The notes under the pieces: generated by a model
Seen by the model: only the letters and a program-made list of their open reading frames with translations
Database searches by the model: none
Told to the model about the DNA's origin: nothing
In this document: piece by piece, positions 41,676 to 52,422 of the stretch
Layout of the letters: every line of letters starts with the position of its first letter
Position numbering within the stretch: the first letter of the stretch is position 1
Program-made: the position numbers and the translations under genes
Assembly (NCBI RefSeq): GCF_000243115.2
Contig: NZ_CP007035.1
Location: forward strand, 868,001-932,000
Length of the DNA: 64,000 bases
Direction: 5' to 3'
Source: Niabella soli DSM 19437
Lineage (GTDB): Bacteria > Bacteroidota > Bacteroidia > Chitinophagales > Chitinophagaceae

Positions 41676-44600
41676 ATGTTAAAAAAACGGTTATTGTTAA
41701 TTGCATCTCTATGCCTGTTGGGGTGCTTATATTACTGCCCCGCTGCAAGGGCACAGGCCGGAGGTAAAAAGGTTTCCATTGAAGAAGCCTTAAGCCAGGT
41801 AAAAAAACAGTACGGTACACAGTTCGTGTATGATCCGGATCTGCTAAAAGGTAAAACCACTACTTACTCCCTCGACCCGATAAAAGCAAAGGATGTGGAG
41901 GAACTGCTTAAAGGGATCTTATACCCGAACAACCTGGTTTTCCTGTATGTAAAAAAGAATTATTATACCATCGTTCCAAGAGAACGGCTGGGCGAGCTGC
42001 GGCCGGAAAAAGCACCCGTTACCGAAAGGGAAAAGGAGCGGGAGCTGGCGCCTGCAATGGATTCCAGAACGCTTACGGGGGCCGTGCTGTCTGATGCAGG
42101 CACTCCTGTTGCAGGAGCCAGTATCACTTCCCGGAATACGGGTAAAGGAACGGCCGCCGACGCAAAAGGAGCATTCTCTATTAATGTAAGCGGCCGGAAT
42201 GATGTACTCACCATTTCTAATGTCGGGTTTAAAACAGCAGAAATACCTGTTGGTAACCAGTCGGTGATAAACGTGAGTTTAGTGGCGGCGACCGCACAGT
42301 TGGATGAAGTGGTAGTGATCGGTTATGGTACGGCAAAACGCAAGGATTTTACCGGTGCCGTTGCTTCTGTAAAAGTGGAAGATGCTCCCGTAGCCATGCT
42401 GCCCAACTCAAGCCCACTGGATGTACTGAGAGGAAATGTTTCCGGCTTGAATATAGGCATAACCAACGCAGCGGGCAGCCAGCCATCAATGCTTATAAGA
42501 GGGCAGAATTCTGTATATGGGAATACCAATCCGCTGATCGTATTGGACGGTGTTATTTTCCTGGGCAGCCTTAATGATATTAATCCGAATGATATTGCTA
42601 CTGTTGATGTGCTGAAAGATGCGGTGTCTGCATCTGTATATGGATCAAGATCCGCCAACGGCGTTATCGCTATCACAACCAAAAAAGGTAAAAGAGGCAA
42701 GGCCTCTATTAACCTGAATGCCTCTTACGGAGCGCAGACCTGGCAGAACAAGCCGGCAATGATGAGCGGAGAACAATGGATAAAATCAGTAAATGATCGC
42801 AATAAATACACCGCCGGCTCCACCAACTGGCTGAAGACAGGGGAGCTCGAAAATTATAAAAATGGCAAAGAAACCAACTGGCTGGATGCCATTACGCATA
42901 CTGGTACTTTTGAGAACTACCAAGCCGCTGTTTCAGGCGCTTCAGAAAATGTAAATTATTATCTGTCTTCTTCATATAACAATAATAAAGGTATCATAGT
43001 AGGCGACCGGTACGACCGGATTTCCGTTTTGAGCAAGATCAATGCGAAAGTGACCAACTGGCTGGAACTGGGCCTGGACGGGGCTTATAACGTATTGGAT
43101 TATTCGGGCATGTCTGCAAATGTGCTTGCTGCAGAGCAGATGTCGCCCTATGGCGTCATGTTCAGGGACGATCAGGGTCACCTGGAAAAGTATCCCTATA
43201 CCCAATCGGCGGTAAATCCCCTTTGGGGCGTTCAGGATGGTACAACCGATAACCTGGACCGGCGGCAAAATTTCAGGTTAAATACCTACGCCGTAGTTTC
43301 GGCGCCCTGGGTAAAAGGGTTAAGCTACCGCTTAAATTATTCGGCCAATCTGGATAAAAATGAATCCGGGGCTTTTTATCATGAAAATTATTATATAGCA
43401 GAAGGAGAAGGTTTAGAACGATACAGCACCTCTACTGTTAACGGGCTTCTTGCCAAAGCAAATGGGAACCTGCAAAATGTCACCAACTTCAACTATGTTA
43501 TTGACAATATCCTGAATTATAAGAACCGGTTTGGCCAACATAGTGTTGATCTGACAGCAGTAGCCACAAGAGACTTTACCCGCAATGAAACGGCCAATAT
43601 CATTGGTTCCGATTTTGCAGCAAACGGTAACTCCCTGTTGGGCTACTGGGGCCTGTCCAAAGCCACCGTGCAACAAAATGCGCAGAATGTAGTACAAAGA
43701 GCCAATATCGGATACCTTGCGCGCCTCAACTATGAATATGCCGGCAAATACATGTTGAATGCGTCCATCAGGAGAGATGGGGCGTCTGTGTTCGGATCTA
43801 ATACAAAATGGGGAAATTTTGGAGCCGTAGGCATGGCCTGGCGCCTTTCAGGCGAAGAGTTCATGAAGAACATTGCGCTGATCAATGATCTGAAACTAAA
43901 ACTTTCCTGGGGGAAGAACGGAAACCAGGGAATAGACCCCTATGGGACCCTGGCAACAGTTGTGAATGGACAGTCCGGCGGCTACCGGTACGAATTTTCC
44001 AATACCGGAAGCAATATCCTGTATGGGCTGGCACAGTCGGCAATGGGCAACAACGACCTGGGTTGGGAAACCACTGCGGCATGGAACTTTGGCATAGAGG
44101 CGGCTTTGTTGCAGCGAAGGATTTTTGTAGATATCAACCTGTATACTTCAAAAACAACGGATCAGTTGTTTGTGCGGGAAATCCCCATCATGACGGGCTT
44201 TAAATCCATTAATGCGTCAATGGGTGAAGTGGACAACAAAGGCCTGGAACTTTCCGTTACTTCCGTAAATATTCAGCAAAAAGATTTCAACTGGAGCAGC
44301 ACTTTAAACTATTGGATCAACCGGAATAAAGTAGTGCATCTTTACGGTACCGATAGCAATGGAGATGGAAAGGAAGATGATGATCTTGCTAACGGTCTTT
44401 TTATAGGCAAATCATTGGGAGCGATTTATGGCTACGAACAGATCGGGATCGTGCAGACAACAGATAAAGACTATATAGCGCAGAATGGCGCAGCTCCCGG
44501 TGATCCTAAATATAACGACATCGACGGGGTGGCCGGTATTTCGGTAAACGACCGCAAAATACTGGGTTATAAAAAGGAGAATTTCAGGATGAGCCTTAGT

Positions 44601-45044
44601 AATACGTTTTCTTACAAAAACTTTGAGCTATACGCATTAGTATCGGGTATTTTTGGGGGAAATAATTATTATCTGAATAGCAATACAGGGGCTTACCTGT
44701 CGAGGACCAACCGGTTCAATGACAATTCTATCTATGTTCCTTACTGGACAACAGACAACCCCAGCAACGTATATCCCGCGGCCACATATTCCGCCGACTC
44801 AAGATTTTTGGGACTGCAATCGAGGGGCTTTGTCCGGTTACAGGACGTGGTACTTTCTTATACTTTCCGGCAACCCTGGATGCAGCGCGTGCATGTATCT
44901 AATTTGCGGGTATTTTTCTCAGGAAAAAACCTCGCAACGCTTACCAATTGGGAAGGAGGCGATCCGGAGTTGGGCAACACGGTGAAAGATAATACGATCC
45001 CTGTGCCCACGACTTATTCCTTTGGGTTCACCGCAAGATTTTAA
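41676..45044 (+). CDS. susC: SusC/RagA-family TonB-dependent receptor with STN domain
   Basis: A 1122-residue outer-membrane importer. Signal peptide residues 1-27; STN (secretin and TonB N-terminal) domain about 35-103, the part that signals to FecR; a carboxypeptidase-regulatory-like domain about 131-205; the TonB-box/plug segment QLDEVVVIGYG at about 206; then the 22-strand barrel ending in FTARF with the terminal Phe typical of outer-membrane proteins. The barrel works with the SusD lid to import oligosaccharides. The STN domain fits regulation by the adjacent sigma/anti-sigma pair. Confidence 0.96.
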   Translation: MLKKRLLLIASLCLLGCLYYCPAARAQAGGKKVSIEEALSQVKKQYGTQFVYDPDLLKGKTTTYSLDPIKAKDVEELLKGILYPNNLVFLYVKKNYYTIVPRERLGELRPEKAPVTEREKERELAPAMDSRTLTGAVLSDAGTPVAGASITSRNTGKGTAADAKGAFSINVSGRNDVLTISNVGFKTAEIPVGNQSVINVSLVAATAQLDEVVVIGYGTAKRKDFTGAVASVKVEDAPVAMLPNSSPLDVLRGNVSGLNIGITNAAGSQPSMLIRGQNSVYGNTNPLIVLDGVIFLGSLNDINPNDIATVDVLKDAVSASVYGSRSANGVIAITTKKGKRGKASINLNASYGAQTWQNKPAMMSGEQWIKSVNDRNKYTAGSTNWLKTGELENYKNGKETNWLDAITHTGTFENYQAAVSGASENVNYYLSSSYNNNKGIIVGDRYDRISVLSKINAKVTNWLELGLDGAYNVLDYSGMSANVLAAEQMSPYGVMFRDDQGHLEKYPYTQSAVNPLWGVQDGTTDNLDRRQNFRLNTYAVVSAPWVKGLSYRLNYSANLDKNESGAFYHENYYIAEGEGLERYSTSTVNGLLAKANGNLQNVTNFNYVIDNILNYKNRFGQHSVDLTAVATRDFTRNETANIIGSDFAANGNSLLGYWGLSKATVQQNAQNVVQRANIGYLARLNYEYAGKYMLNASIRRDGASVFGSNTKWGNFGAVGMAWRLSGEEFMKNIALINDLKLKLSWGKNGNQGIDPYGTLATVVNGQSGGYRYEFSNTGSNILYGLAQSAMGNNDLGWETTAAWNFGIEAALLQRRIFVDINLYTSKTTDQLFVREIPIMTGFKSINASMGEVDNKGLELSVTSVNIQQKDFNWSSTLNYWINRNKVVHLYGTDSNGDGKEDDDLANGLFIGKSLGAIYGYEQIGIVQTTDKDYIAQNGAAPGDPKYNDIDGVAGISVNDRKILGYKKENFRMSLSNTFSYKNFELYALVSGIFGGNNYYLNSNTGAYLSRTNRFNDNSIYVPYWTTDNPSNVYPAATYSADSRFLGLQSRGFVRLQDVVLSYTFRQPWMQRVHVSNLRVFFSGKNLATLTNWEGGDPELGNTVKDNTIPVPTTYSFGFTARF

Positions 45045-45063
45045 TTTATTTAAACTGATTACC

Positions 45064-46854
45064 ATGAAACGGTTATTCCATATTTTAACAGCATTATTTA
45101 TTTGTTCCTTATGGCAGTCCTGCAAGTCGGATAAGGCTTTTCTTACAGAAAAACCCGAAACCTTCTATACTGTTGACAATGCTTTTTCCAGTTCAGCGCA
45201 GGTAGACCAGGTACTGATCGGTATTTACTCCAATATCCGGGAAGCCTGGACCAATCCGAATGAACAGGGCTGGATGTTTATTTTTAAAGGGAACGGAACG
45301 GATGAATTTGATGTGCCCAGTATCAGGAGGGGCAGCACCTTTAATAACTATGCAAACATTAATCCTGACAATGCCAATTTTTATAATATCTATAGTTTTT
45401 GGTATGATCTGATCAGTAAAGCCAACCTGGCCATTTATGCAGCCAACCTGCCGCAGGTGAAATGGAGCACAGATGCAGATAAAAATTATGCCCTGGCGCA
45501 GGCACGTTTTTTCAGGGCCTTTGCTTACCGGAACCTAGGCGAAGAATTTGGTGGAGTGCCCATTGTTACTGAAGTGCTGACCACACCTAAATACGATTTC
45601 AAACGCACTACCCGGATTGAGACTTACGATTTTGCTATTACAGAAATGGAGGCCATACTTAATGATGTGCCCGCTACCACAGTGGCCGGCGGACGCCTGG
45701 TGAAAGGAGCCGTTCAGCATAATCTCTGTGAACTGTACCTTGCCAAAGGCATAGAACTGGAGGCGGCATCTAAAACCGCAGACGCTCAAAGTGCTTATAA
45801 TAAATCTGTGCAGTATGGAAATGATGTAATAGACGGAGGCGTTTATTCATTAATGCAGAGCCGGTTCGGAAAACGTGCCGGTGAGGCTACGATCGGCATT
45901 TCAGTGTACAAGAGCGGTGTGTACAATACCGCAAATATTGTAGACACCGTTCAGCAGACCACCAATGTTTTCTGGGATCTGTTCCAGGAAGGAAATGTGA
46001 ATTACCAGGATGGGAATAAAGAATGTATCTGGGCTGCTCAAATTGATTATGCCGCGTATAAAGCGGGAGACGGAGAATCGAAGCTTCCATACTCCAGGAC
46101 TTACGGGCCCGTATTCAGGGACGGGGCAACGGGCAATTTAACCGGTACCAACGAAGATGTGGGTGGCCGCGGGATTTCACAGATCATGCCCACCTTTTAT
46201 ACGAGGGATGAAATATTCAGCTCCAAATGGAGTGAAGATCTGCGCAACAGCGACGCGGTATTCCGCCGCCGCTTTAAGGGTAATGTGGCTGCTTCGGCCT
46301 GGTATCGAAAAGATATTCCCTGGACCGTTTTATATAATGGCAGTGCAGACAATACGACCAACATTAATAACCGCAGTCTTTGCTACCCGGTTTCCTGCAA
46401 AATCGCCACCGATAAATATACGGGTGTGGCCGATGGAGAAAATATGAGCAACCTGTTTCGCGACGACTATATCATCCGTCTTCCCGAAACGATCCTGTTG
46501 AGAGCAGAAGCCAAACAGCGGAGCGGCGATAAAGCAGGAGCTGCCAGCGATATTAACCTGCTCCGAACCCGCGCCCAATGTACCTACAAGGTTACCGCTG
46601 CAGATATGGATGATAATTTCAATCTGATCCTCGATGAGCGTGCCCGGGAGCTGATATACGAAGAATGCCGGTGGAACACCCTTCTGAGGATGGGTAAAAC
46701 CATCGCAGTGGATCGCATTAAAAAATATGCCTACTGGCCGGAAGCACAAGCTACTTTAACCTTTAACTTTAACCTTTGGCCTATTCCGCAAAAGGTTATT
46801 GAAACCAATAAAGATGCTGTAATAGCGCAAAATCCGGATTGGATAAATAAATAA
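45064..46854 (+). CDS. susD: SusD/RagB-family glycan-binding lipoprotein
   Basis: A 596-residue surface lipoprotein. ATG 45064 starts the lipoprotein signal (ALFICSLWQSC, lipidated Cys at residue about 20); the in-frame ATG at 45022 lies within the susC end and is rejected. The helical TPR-like scaffold and the C-terminal RagB/SusD domain are typical, with LPETILLRAEAKQRSGDKAGA and LLRTRAQC followed by ILDERARELIYEECRW. It caps the SusC barrel and binds the glycan. The gap to susC is 19 bases. Confidence 0.96.
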   Translation: MKRLFHILTALFICSLWQSCKSDKAFLTEKPETFYTVDNAFSSSAQVDQVLIGIYSNIREAWTNPNEQGWMFIFKGNGTDEFDVPSIRRGSTFNNYANINPDNANFYNIYSFWYDLISKANLAIYAANLPQVKWSTDADKNYALAQARFFRAFAYRNLGEEFGGVPIVTEVLTTPKYDFKRTTRIETYDFAITEMEAILNDVPATTVAGGRLVKGAVQHNLCELYLAKGIELEAASKTADAQSAYNKSVQYGNDVIDGGVYSLMQSRFGKRAGEATIGISVYKSGVYNTANIVDTVQQTTNVFWDLFQEGNVNYQDGNKECIWAAQIDYAAYKAGDGESKLPYSRTYGPVFRDGATGNLTGTNEDVGGRGISQIMPTFYTRDEIFSSKWSEDLRNSDAVFRRRFKGNVAASAWYRKDIPWTVLYNGSADNTTNINNRSLCYPVSCKIATDKYTGVADGENMSNLFRDDYIIRLPETILLRAEAKQRSGDKAGAASDINLLRTRAQCTYKVTAADMDDNFNLILDERARELIYEECRWNTLLRMGKTIAVDRIKKYAYWPEAQATLTFNFNLWPIPQKVIETNKDAVIAQNPDWINK

Positions 46855-46875
46855 GAAACTGTATAATTCTATAGA

Positions 46876-49800
46876 ATGGGTTTAATAAAAAAGAGGATCG
46901 CCGTCCTGGGGATTTGTTTGATCACCGGAATGCAATTGCTGAACGGGCAAACGAACCGTTATGATCTACATACCAGTAAAAGTGAATCGGTTGATCAGAT
47001 CAGTAAGGGGTTTGTTGCTCCGCCTTCCGAAGCAAAATTGCGCTGTTACTGGTGGTGGTTGAATAGCATGGCCACTAAAGCATCCATTACAAGAGACCTG
47101 GAAGCAATGAAGAAAATGGGTTATGGCGGCGCTTCTCTTGTAGATGCCGGCAGCTCTAATTATCAGCAGGCATTAAAAACAGCCGCCGGCCCGGTTTTCA
47201 TGACGCCGGCATGGATGGAATTGTATCAGCATGCAGTGAAAGAGGCCGACCGGATCGGTATTGAATTAAGCGTTAATATACAAAGTGGCTGGAACCCGGG
47301 CGGGCCTTTTGTAACACCGGAATACGCTTTAAAAAAAATAGTAACGGCCGATACGGTTATCAGCGGCGGAAAAATGATAACGGTATCCCTGCCGCATCCG
47401 CCGGAAAAACTCCTCTACCGCGATGTACTGGTACAGGCCATTCCGCGCCCGCATCAACAGTTGCCCTTAAAGGACAGTGCTATTTCCGACTGGTCGCTAA
47501 AAACCTTTAACCAGTCCATGGGAGGAGGGGGCATCTATCCATTGTATAAATTCAAATCGGGTTTTGATACGGCTACGATGGTCAATAAGATCCGGCAGGA
47601 TCAGATCATTGATCTTACCCGCTTTTTTGACGGGCGGCAACTCAAATGGAAGGCGCCTCCCGGCGACTGGATCATTATTCGTTATGGATGGACCAATACC
47701 GGGGTAACGACCTCAACAACAAGCGATGGATGGAACGGCTTGTCCCTGGATCATATGAGCCCTGCCGCCTTTAACTTATTCGATCAACAGGTGATCAGCC
47801 CGCTGATCCTTGCCGCAAAGTCGGCCGGCAACAGTGTTCGCTATCTTCAAACAGATAGCTGGGAAATGGGCGTCATTAACTGGACGCAAAACTTCCCGCA
47901 GGAGTTTGTCCGGCTCCGGGGATATGATATCCGGCCTTTCATGCCGGTGCTGGCAGGCTATGTGGTGGAAAGCCAGCAGGTCACCAACCGCTTTTTATAC
48001 GATTTCAGAAAAACAGTGGGCGATTGTATCCTGCAAAATCACTACCAGTTGCTTTATAATAGGGCGCATAAGAACGGCATGGGAATTCATCCGGAATCCG
48101 GCGGACCTCACTCGGCTCCCATCGATGCATTGCAGGTAATGGGCATCAATGATTTTCCCCAGGGCGAGTTTTGGGCTATGTCCAATACCCACAGGGTAAC
48201 GGATGCCGCCCGCTTAATTGTAAAACAGAGCGCCTGCGTGGCCCACACCAACGGCAAGCGGTTTGTGGCGGCAGAAGGGCCTACAAGTATTGGCCCGCAA
48301 TGGGAGCGTTCTCCCCGGGAACTGAAGAGCAATATCGATCGTATATTTTGCTCGGGCGTGAACCGTATTGTGTGGCATACGTTTACTTCTTCACCAAAAG
48401 AATACGGTTTGCCGGGTAATGAATATTTTGCCGGCACCCATATGAATCCCAATGTAACCTGGTGGCCGGAAGCCGGGGCCTTCATCCATTATTTAAACCG
48501 CTGCAGTTACCTGTTGCAGCAGGGCCTATTTACTGCAGACGTGCTTTATTATTACGGGGATGATGTGCCCAATTTTGTATTCCTGAAGGACGAGTTCCCT
48601 CAATTGCATTTTGGGTACGACTGGGATAAATGCTCCCGTGATGTAGTGCTGAAACGGCTTGCAGTGCAAAACGGGAAGATCGTATTGCCGGACGGCATGC
48701 AATATCGTTTACTGGTGATACCTCCAGACAAGGCGATTAGTCTCGCTGTTTTGAAAAAAATAGAAGCCCTGGTAAAAGAAGGACTTATTCTTTACGGACC
48801 GCGGCCCAAAGAAGCAACCGGACTAACCGGCTATCCTCAAAGCGACCGCGAGTTGCGATTGATCACAGATCGTTTGTGGGGGGCCATTGACGGTGCTGCG
48901 GTTACGGAAAAGATTACGGGGAAAGGGAAAGTGATCTGGGGCAGGGATATTAATGAAGTGCTGGCATCAATGAAAGTGCTGCCCGATTTTAGCTTTACAA
49001 GCGATAACCCCCAGGCCTCTTTTGATTATATTCACCGGAATACCAATGATGCTGATATTTATTTCCTGTCGAACCGCTTTGAATACCGGCAGTACAGCGA
49101 TTTTGCGTACCGGTATTTGCCTGTAGCTCCTGATCGCTATGAACAGATCGATGCCCGTTTTCGTGTTACCGGCTGTCAGCCCCAGCTATGGGACCCAATG
49201 ACCGGTACCATTACCGATATCGCAGACTACCGGGAAGAAAACGGTACCACGGTAATTCCCCTGCATTTTGAACCGGGCGGATCTAAGTTTATCGTTTTTA
49301 AGAAAAAGGCAACCCCGGTGAGGCATATCGTAAATATAGTGAAGGGGGAAGTGGATCCTAACAGGACTATGCCCCTGAAAACCGCGTCAGTAGCGCTTGT
49401 AAGAGAAGGTGGCGTGGTGAAAGCGCAGGTTTTTCAAAAAGGGCAGTATACTTTAAACTGGTCTGATGGAACAGAAAGTCGTTTACATAGTAATGGGGCA
49501 ATCCTGCAACCCGTTTCTGGTAAATGGCAGTTAAAGCTGGACCCCTATTGGGGCACTGATCGCCAATTGACACTTGATTCCCTGAAGTCCTGGACTGATT
49601 TTGACGATCCAAAAGTGAAATATTATTCGGGGAAGGGCCACTATACCACGCGTTTTATGCTAGCGTCACCAGCGCTAAAGGGAATGCGCGTATATCTTGA
49701 CCTGGGAAATGTACAGGATCTTGCAGTGGTCCGCGTCAATGACAGCCAACCGCAAACCCTTTGGTATTTCCCGTTCCGGCTCGATATTACCGACCTGGTA

Positions 49801-50007
49801 AAACCAGGAGCCAACCAGTTGTCCGTTGATGTGGTGAACCTGTGGGCAAATCGTTTGATCGGGGATCGCGGGCTTCCGGCTGGCAAGAGGCTTACCCAAA
49901 CCAATATTGTAAAGTTTGAAAAAGAAGCAATGGAACCGGCACTCCGGGTGTCTGGTTTGCTGGGGCCGGTACAATTAATACTGGTGCCCGAAGTTGTTAT
50001 AAAATAG
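46876..50007 (+). CDS. GH106-like glycoside hydrolase (probable alpha-L-rhamnosidase)
   Basis: A 1043-residue secreted enzyme with signal peptide (residues 1-24, cleavage near NGQT). The start of the mature protein, FVAPPSEAKLRCYWWWLN followed by ITRDLEAMKKMGYGGA, is the hallmark of the GH106/PF17132 family, whose characterised members remove alpha-L-rhamnose from rhamnogalacturonans. LSVNIQSGWNPGGPFVTPE and the following barrel agree. The C-terminal part (about 880-1040) is a galactose-binding-like beta-sandwich (MRVYLDLGNVQDLAVVRVN). It follows susD by 21 bases in the same operon. Confidence 0.9.
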   Translation: MGLIKKRIAVLGICLITGMQLLNGQTNRYDLHTSKSESVDQISKGFVAPPSEAKLRCYWWWLNSMATKASITRDLEAMKKMGYGGASLVDAGSSNYQQALKTAAGPVFMTPAWMELYQHAVKEADRIGIELSVNIQSGWNPGGPFVTPEYALKKIVTADTVISGGKMITVSLPHPPEKLLYRDVLVQAIPRPHQQLPLKDSAISDWSLKTFNQSMGGGGIYPLYKFKSGFDTATMVNKIRQDQIIDLTRFFDGRQLKWKAPPGDWIIIRYGWTNTGVTTSTTSDGWNGLSLDHMSPAAFNLFDQQVISPLILAAKSAGNSVRYLQTDSWEMGVINWTQNFPQEFVRLRGYDIRPFMPVLAGYVVESQQVTNRFLYDFRKTVGDCILQNHYQLLYNRAHKNGMGIHPESGGPHSAPIDALQVMGINDFPQGEFWAMSNTHRVTDAARLIVKQSACVAHTNGKRFVAAEGPTSIGPQWERSPRELKSNIDRIFCSGVNRIVWHTFTSSPKEYGLPGNEYFAGTHMNPNVTWWPEAGAFIHYLNRCSYLLQQGLFTADVLYYYGDDVPNFVFLKDEFPQLHFGYDWDKCSRDVVLKRLAVQNGKIVLPDGMQYRLLVIPPDKAISLAVLKKIEALVKEGLILYGPRPKEATGLTGYPQSDRELRLITDRLWGAIDGAAVTEKITGKGKVIWGRDINEVLASMKVLPDFSFTSDNPQASFDYIHRNTNDADIYFLSNRFEYRQYSDFAYRYLPVAPDRYEQIDARFRVTGCQPQLWDPMTGTITDIADYREENGTTVIPLHFEPGGSKFIVFKKKATPVRHIVNIVKGEVDPNRTMPLKTASVALVREGGVVKAQVFQKGQYTLNWSDGTESRLHSNGAILQPVSGKWQLKLDPYWGTDRQLTLDSLKSWTDFDDPKVKYYSGKGHYTTRFMLASPALKGMRVYLDLGNVQDLAVVRVNDSQPQTLWYFPFRLDITDLVKPGANQLSVDVVNLWANRLIGDRGLPAGKRLTQTNIVKFEKEAMEPALRVSGLLGPVQLILVPEVVIK

Positions 50008-50022
50008 ACCTGATTTTAGTTT

Positions 50023-52308
50023 ATGATCTTTCAGCGTATAATATATTTTGGAATTGCACTGCTGCTGGCCATAAACGCAGTTGCCCAGGGCTTTGCCCCA
50101 ACTGCATTGCGGGTGGATCTGATCCTGAATGCAGACAGGGTATGGCAAAACGGTTTTGCGGTGAACGGGACGCTGGAACAAGCCAGGACAGAAAAAGGTC
50201 GTTTCCAGTCAGCACGTATCGGCAGTTTGCATCCCCGGTTTTCCTGGGTGGTGAACAGTGAAGGGCATGGTGTTTATCAAACGGCTTACCAGGTGCTGGT
50301 GGCTACTTCGACTCAGAAACTTCAGGCGGGTGATGGCGATGTATGGAATTCAGGAAAGGTCACTTCCTGCCAACAATTAGATATTGAGTATAATGGAAGA
50401 GTGCTTCAGCCCAATACGGTGTATTATTGGAAGGTGAAAGTATGGTATCAGAAGGGAGTGTCTACGGAGTTTTCAAAGCCGGCAGCTTTTTTGACGGATA
50501 GCATATTGACGGCCTACCAAACACCTTACACGCCATTAGTAAAAACAATGGAGCATCCAAAAGCTCAGAGAAAACTGAATAATGATAATGATTGTTATGA
50601 TTTTGGGAATGATGCGTTTGGTCAGTTGCAATTGATGATACGTGCAACCGGCAACAGGGATACCCTGCGTATTCATATAGGTGAAGCAGTAAGAGCGAAT
50701 GGAGCTGTTGAAAGAAATCCCAAAGGTACGATCCGGTACCGGTTGCTGGTGCTACCCTTACAAAAGGGGGCGCATTTGTATACTCCGGCGTTTGTGCCAG
50801 ACAAGCGGAACACCGGACCTAAGGCGATACATATGCCGGATTATATTGGCGAAGTGCTGCCGTTTCGCTATGTGGAAATGGAAAAGAATACGCCGGGCAT
50901 AACGGTTATGAAAACGGAACGCGCAGCGGTCAATTATATATTTGATGACACAGCGGCTACATTTGAAAGCTCCGATACCTTGCTGAACCGGATTTGGGAG
51001 CTTTGTAAACATACCATGAAAGCCACCAGCTTTACCGGGCTCTATGTGGATGGCGACCGGGAGCGCATTCCCTATGAAGCTGATGCGCTTATTAACCAGC
51101 TTTCTCATTATGCGACGGATGCGGAATTCAATATGGCCAAACGATCTTTGGAATATCTTATTTATAATGCGACCTGGCCTACCGAATGGTCCCTGCAAAA
51201 CCTGCAGATTGCCTGGAACGATTATCAGTATTCCGGTGATATCCGCACGGTAAAAAGAATATACCAGGAGCTGAAACCGAAGCTGCTGCTGGCGTTGGCC
51301 CGGGCCGACGGACTGATCAGTACCCGGACGGGCAAGCAGGATAGTGTCTTTACAAGGTCGATCCACCTGACCAGCTTTGACGGGAAGACTGTATTGAAGG
51401 ATATTGTAGACTGGCCGCAAAAAGGGGGCTTTGGCCTGCCGGCCGATTCCCCGGGGGAATCCGATAGTTTTGTGTTTACGGATTATAATTCCGTAGTCAA
51501 TGCCTTTCATTACGAGGCCCTGGTTTGTATGAAAAAACTGGCGCAGGCGTTGGACGAAAAAACAGATGTGGCATTTTATGAAGCCCGCGCGGCCAGAGTG
51601 AAAAAAGCATTCGTGCAAAGTTTTATCGAGCCGCAATCGGGAATTGTAAAAGACGGGGAAACCACGCTCCACCATTCCCTGCATGCCAATATGCTGGCAC
51701 TGGCTTTTGACCTGGTGCCGCTGCAAAATAAAGCCGCTGTGCTTTCTTATATCCGTACAAAAGGAATGGCTTGTAGCGTCTACGGTGCGCAATTTTTGCT
51801 CAGCGCCTTATATGATGCGGGTCAGGCCGACTATGGGCTGGAACTGCTAACGGCGAGGGGGAAACGCAGTTGGTATAATATGCTGCATACAGGAGCCACT
51901 ATGACAACGGAAGCATGGGATACCGAATATAAAAATAACCAGGACTGGAATCATGCCTGGGGTAGTGCGCCCGCTAATATTATTGTAAGCAAACTGATGG
52001 GCGTTACGCCTTTGACGCCTGCATTCGGTACCATAGAAATAAAACCAAGACCAGGCCCACTGCAACAGGCCGTATTAAAGCTTCCTACTTTAAGGGGCAC
52101 CATAGAAGTTTCGTTTAAAAAAGGGGCAGGGGCTTTTCAAATGGAGACCTGCCTGCCTGCAAACACCCGTGGGGTGGTCTGTTTACCCAAACAGTCCGAT
52201 TCAGACCTGCTTTTTAAAAACGGCAAAAGGATCACGGCTAAAGCAGAAGGGGATTACTGGGTTATTAAAGATGTAGTCTGCGGAAGCACAAGCTGGCGGG
52301 TACAATAA
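50023..52308 (+). CDS. GH78-like alpha-L-rhamnosidase
   Basis: A 761-residue secreted protein (signal peptide to about residue 21, VAQG). The N-terminal domains HPRFSWVV, YQTAYQVLVA, DVWNSGKV and PNTVYYWKVKVW are the Bac_rhamnosid_N / fibronectin-like blocks of GH78. The (alpha/alpha)6 catalytic domain contains DGDRERIPYEADA (about residue 343-355), which aligns with the general-acid region of GH78, and TEAWDT and DWNHAWGSAP near 630-645. It would remove terminal alpha-L-rhamnose. Together with the GH106-like enzyme it suggests a rhamnose-rich target such as rhamnogalacturonan side chains or arabinogalactan. Confidence 0.9.
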   Translation: MIFQRIIYFGIALLLAINAVAQGFAPTALRVDLILNADRVWQNGFAVNGTLEQARTEKGRFQSARIGSLHPRFSWVVNSEGHGVYQTAYQVLVATSTQKLQAGDGDVWNSGKVTSCQQLDIEYNGRVLQPNTVYYWKVKVWYQKGVSTEFSKPAAFLTDSILTAYQTPYTPLVKTMEHPKAQRKLNNDNDCYDFGNDAFGQLQLMIRATGNRDTLRIHIGEAVRANGAVERNPKGTIRYRLLVLPLQKGAHLYTPAFVPDKRNTGPKAIHMPDYIGEVLPFRYVEMEKNTPGITVMKTERAAVNYIFDDTAATFESSDTLLNRIWELCKHTMKATSFTGLYVDGDRERIPYEADALINQLSHYATDAEFNMAKRSLEYLIYNATWPTEWSLQNLQIAWNDYQYSGDIRTVKRIYQELKPKLLLALARADGLISTRTGKQDSVFTRSIHLTSFDGKTVLKDIVDWPQKGGFGLPADSPGESDSFVFTDYNSVVNAFHYEALVCMKKLAQALDEKTDVAFYEARAARVKKAFVQSFIEPQSGIVKDGETTLHHSLHANMLALAFDLVPLQNKAAVLSYIRTKGMACSVYGAQFLLSALYDAGQADYGLELLTARGKRSWYNMLHTGATMTTEAWDTEYKNNQDWNHAWGSAPANIIVSKLMGVTPLTPAFGTIEIKPRPGPLQQAVLKLPTLRGTIEVSFKKGAGAFQMETCLPANTRGVVCLPKQSDSDLLFKNGKRITAKAEGDYWVIKDVVCGSTSWRVQ

Positions 52309-52422
52309 AGCATTGTCTGTTTCTTTGTTGTAATGGGTATAAGCATGTTGGTACGAAAAATTATATTAACTTCCCAAATGGTTTGAACAATAACGATCTA
52401 CTTACAATGAAAAAAAATAATA

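Noticed and set aside
50758-51792. 344-codon ORF antisense to the GH78-like gene
   Set aside because: Long open frames opposite coding DNA are common; the sense strand encodes a clear glycoside hydrolase and the antisense product has no recognisable domain.
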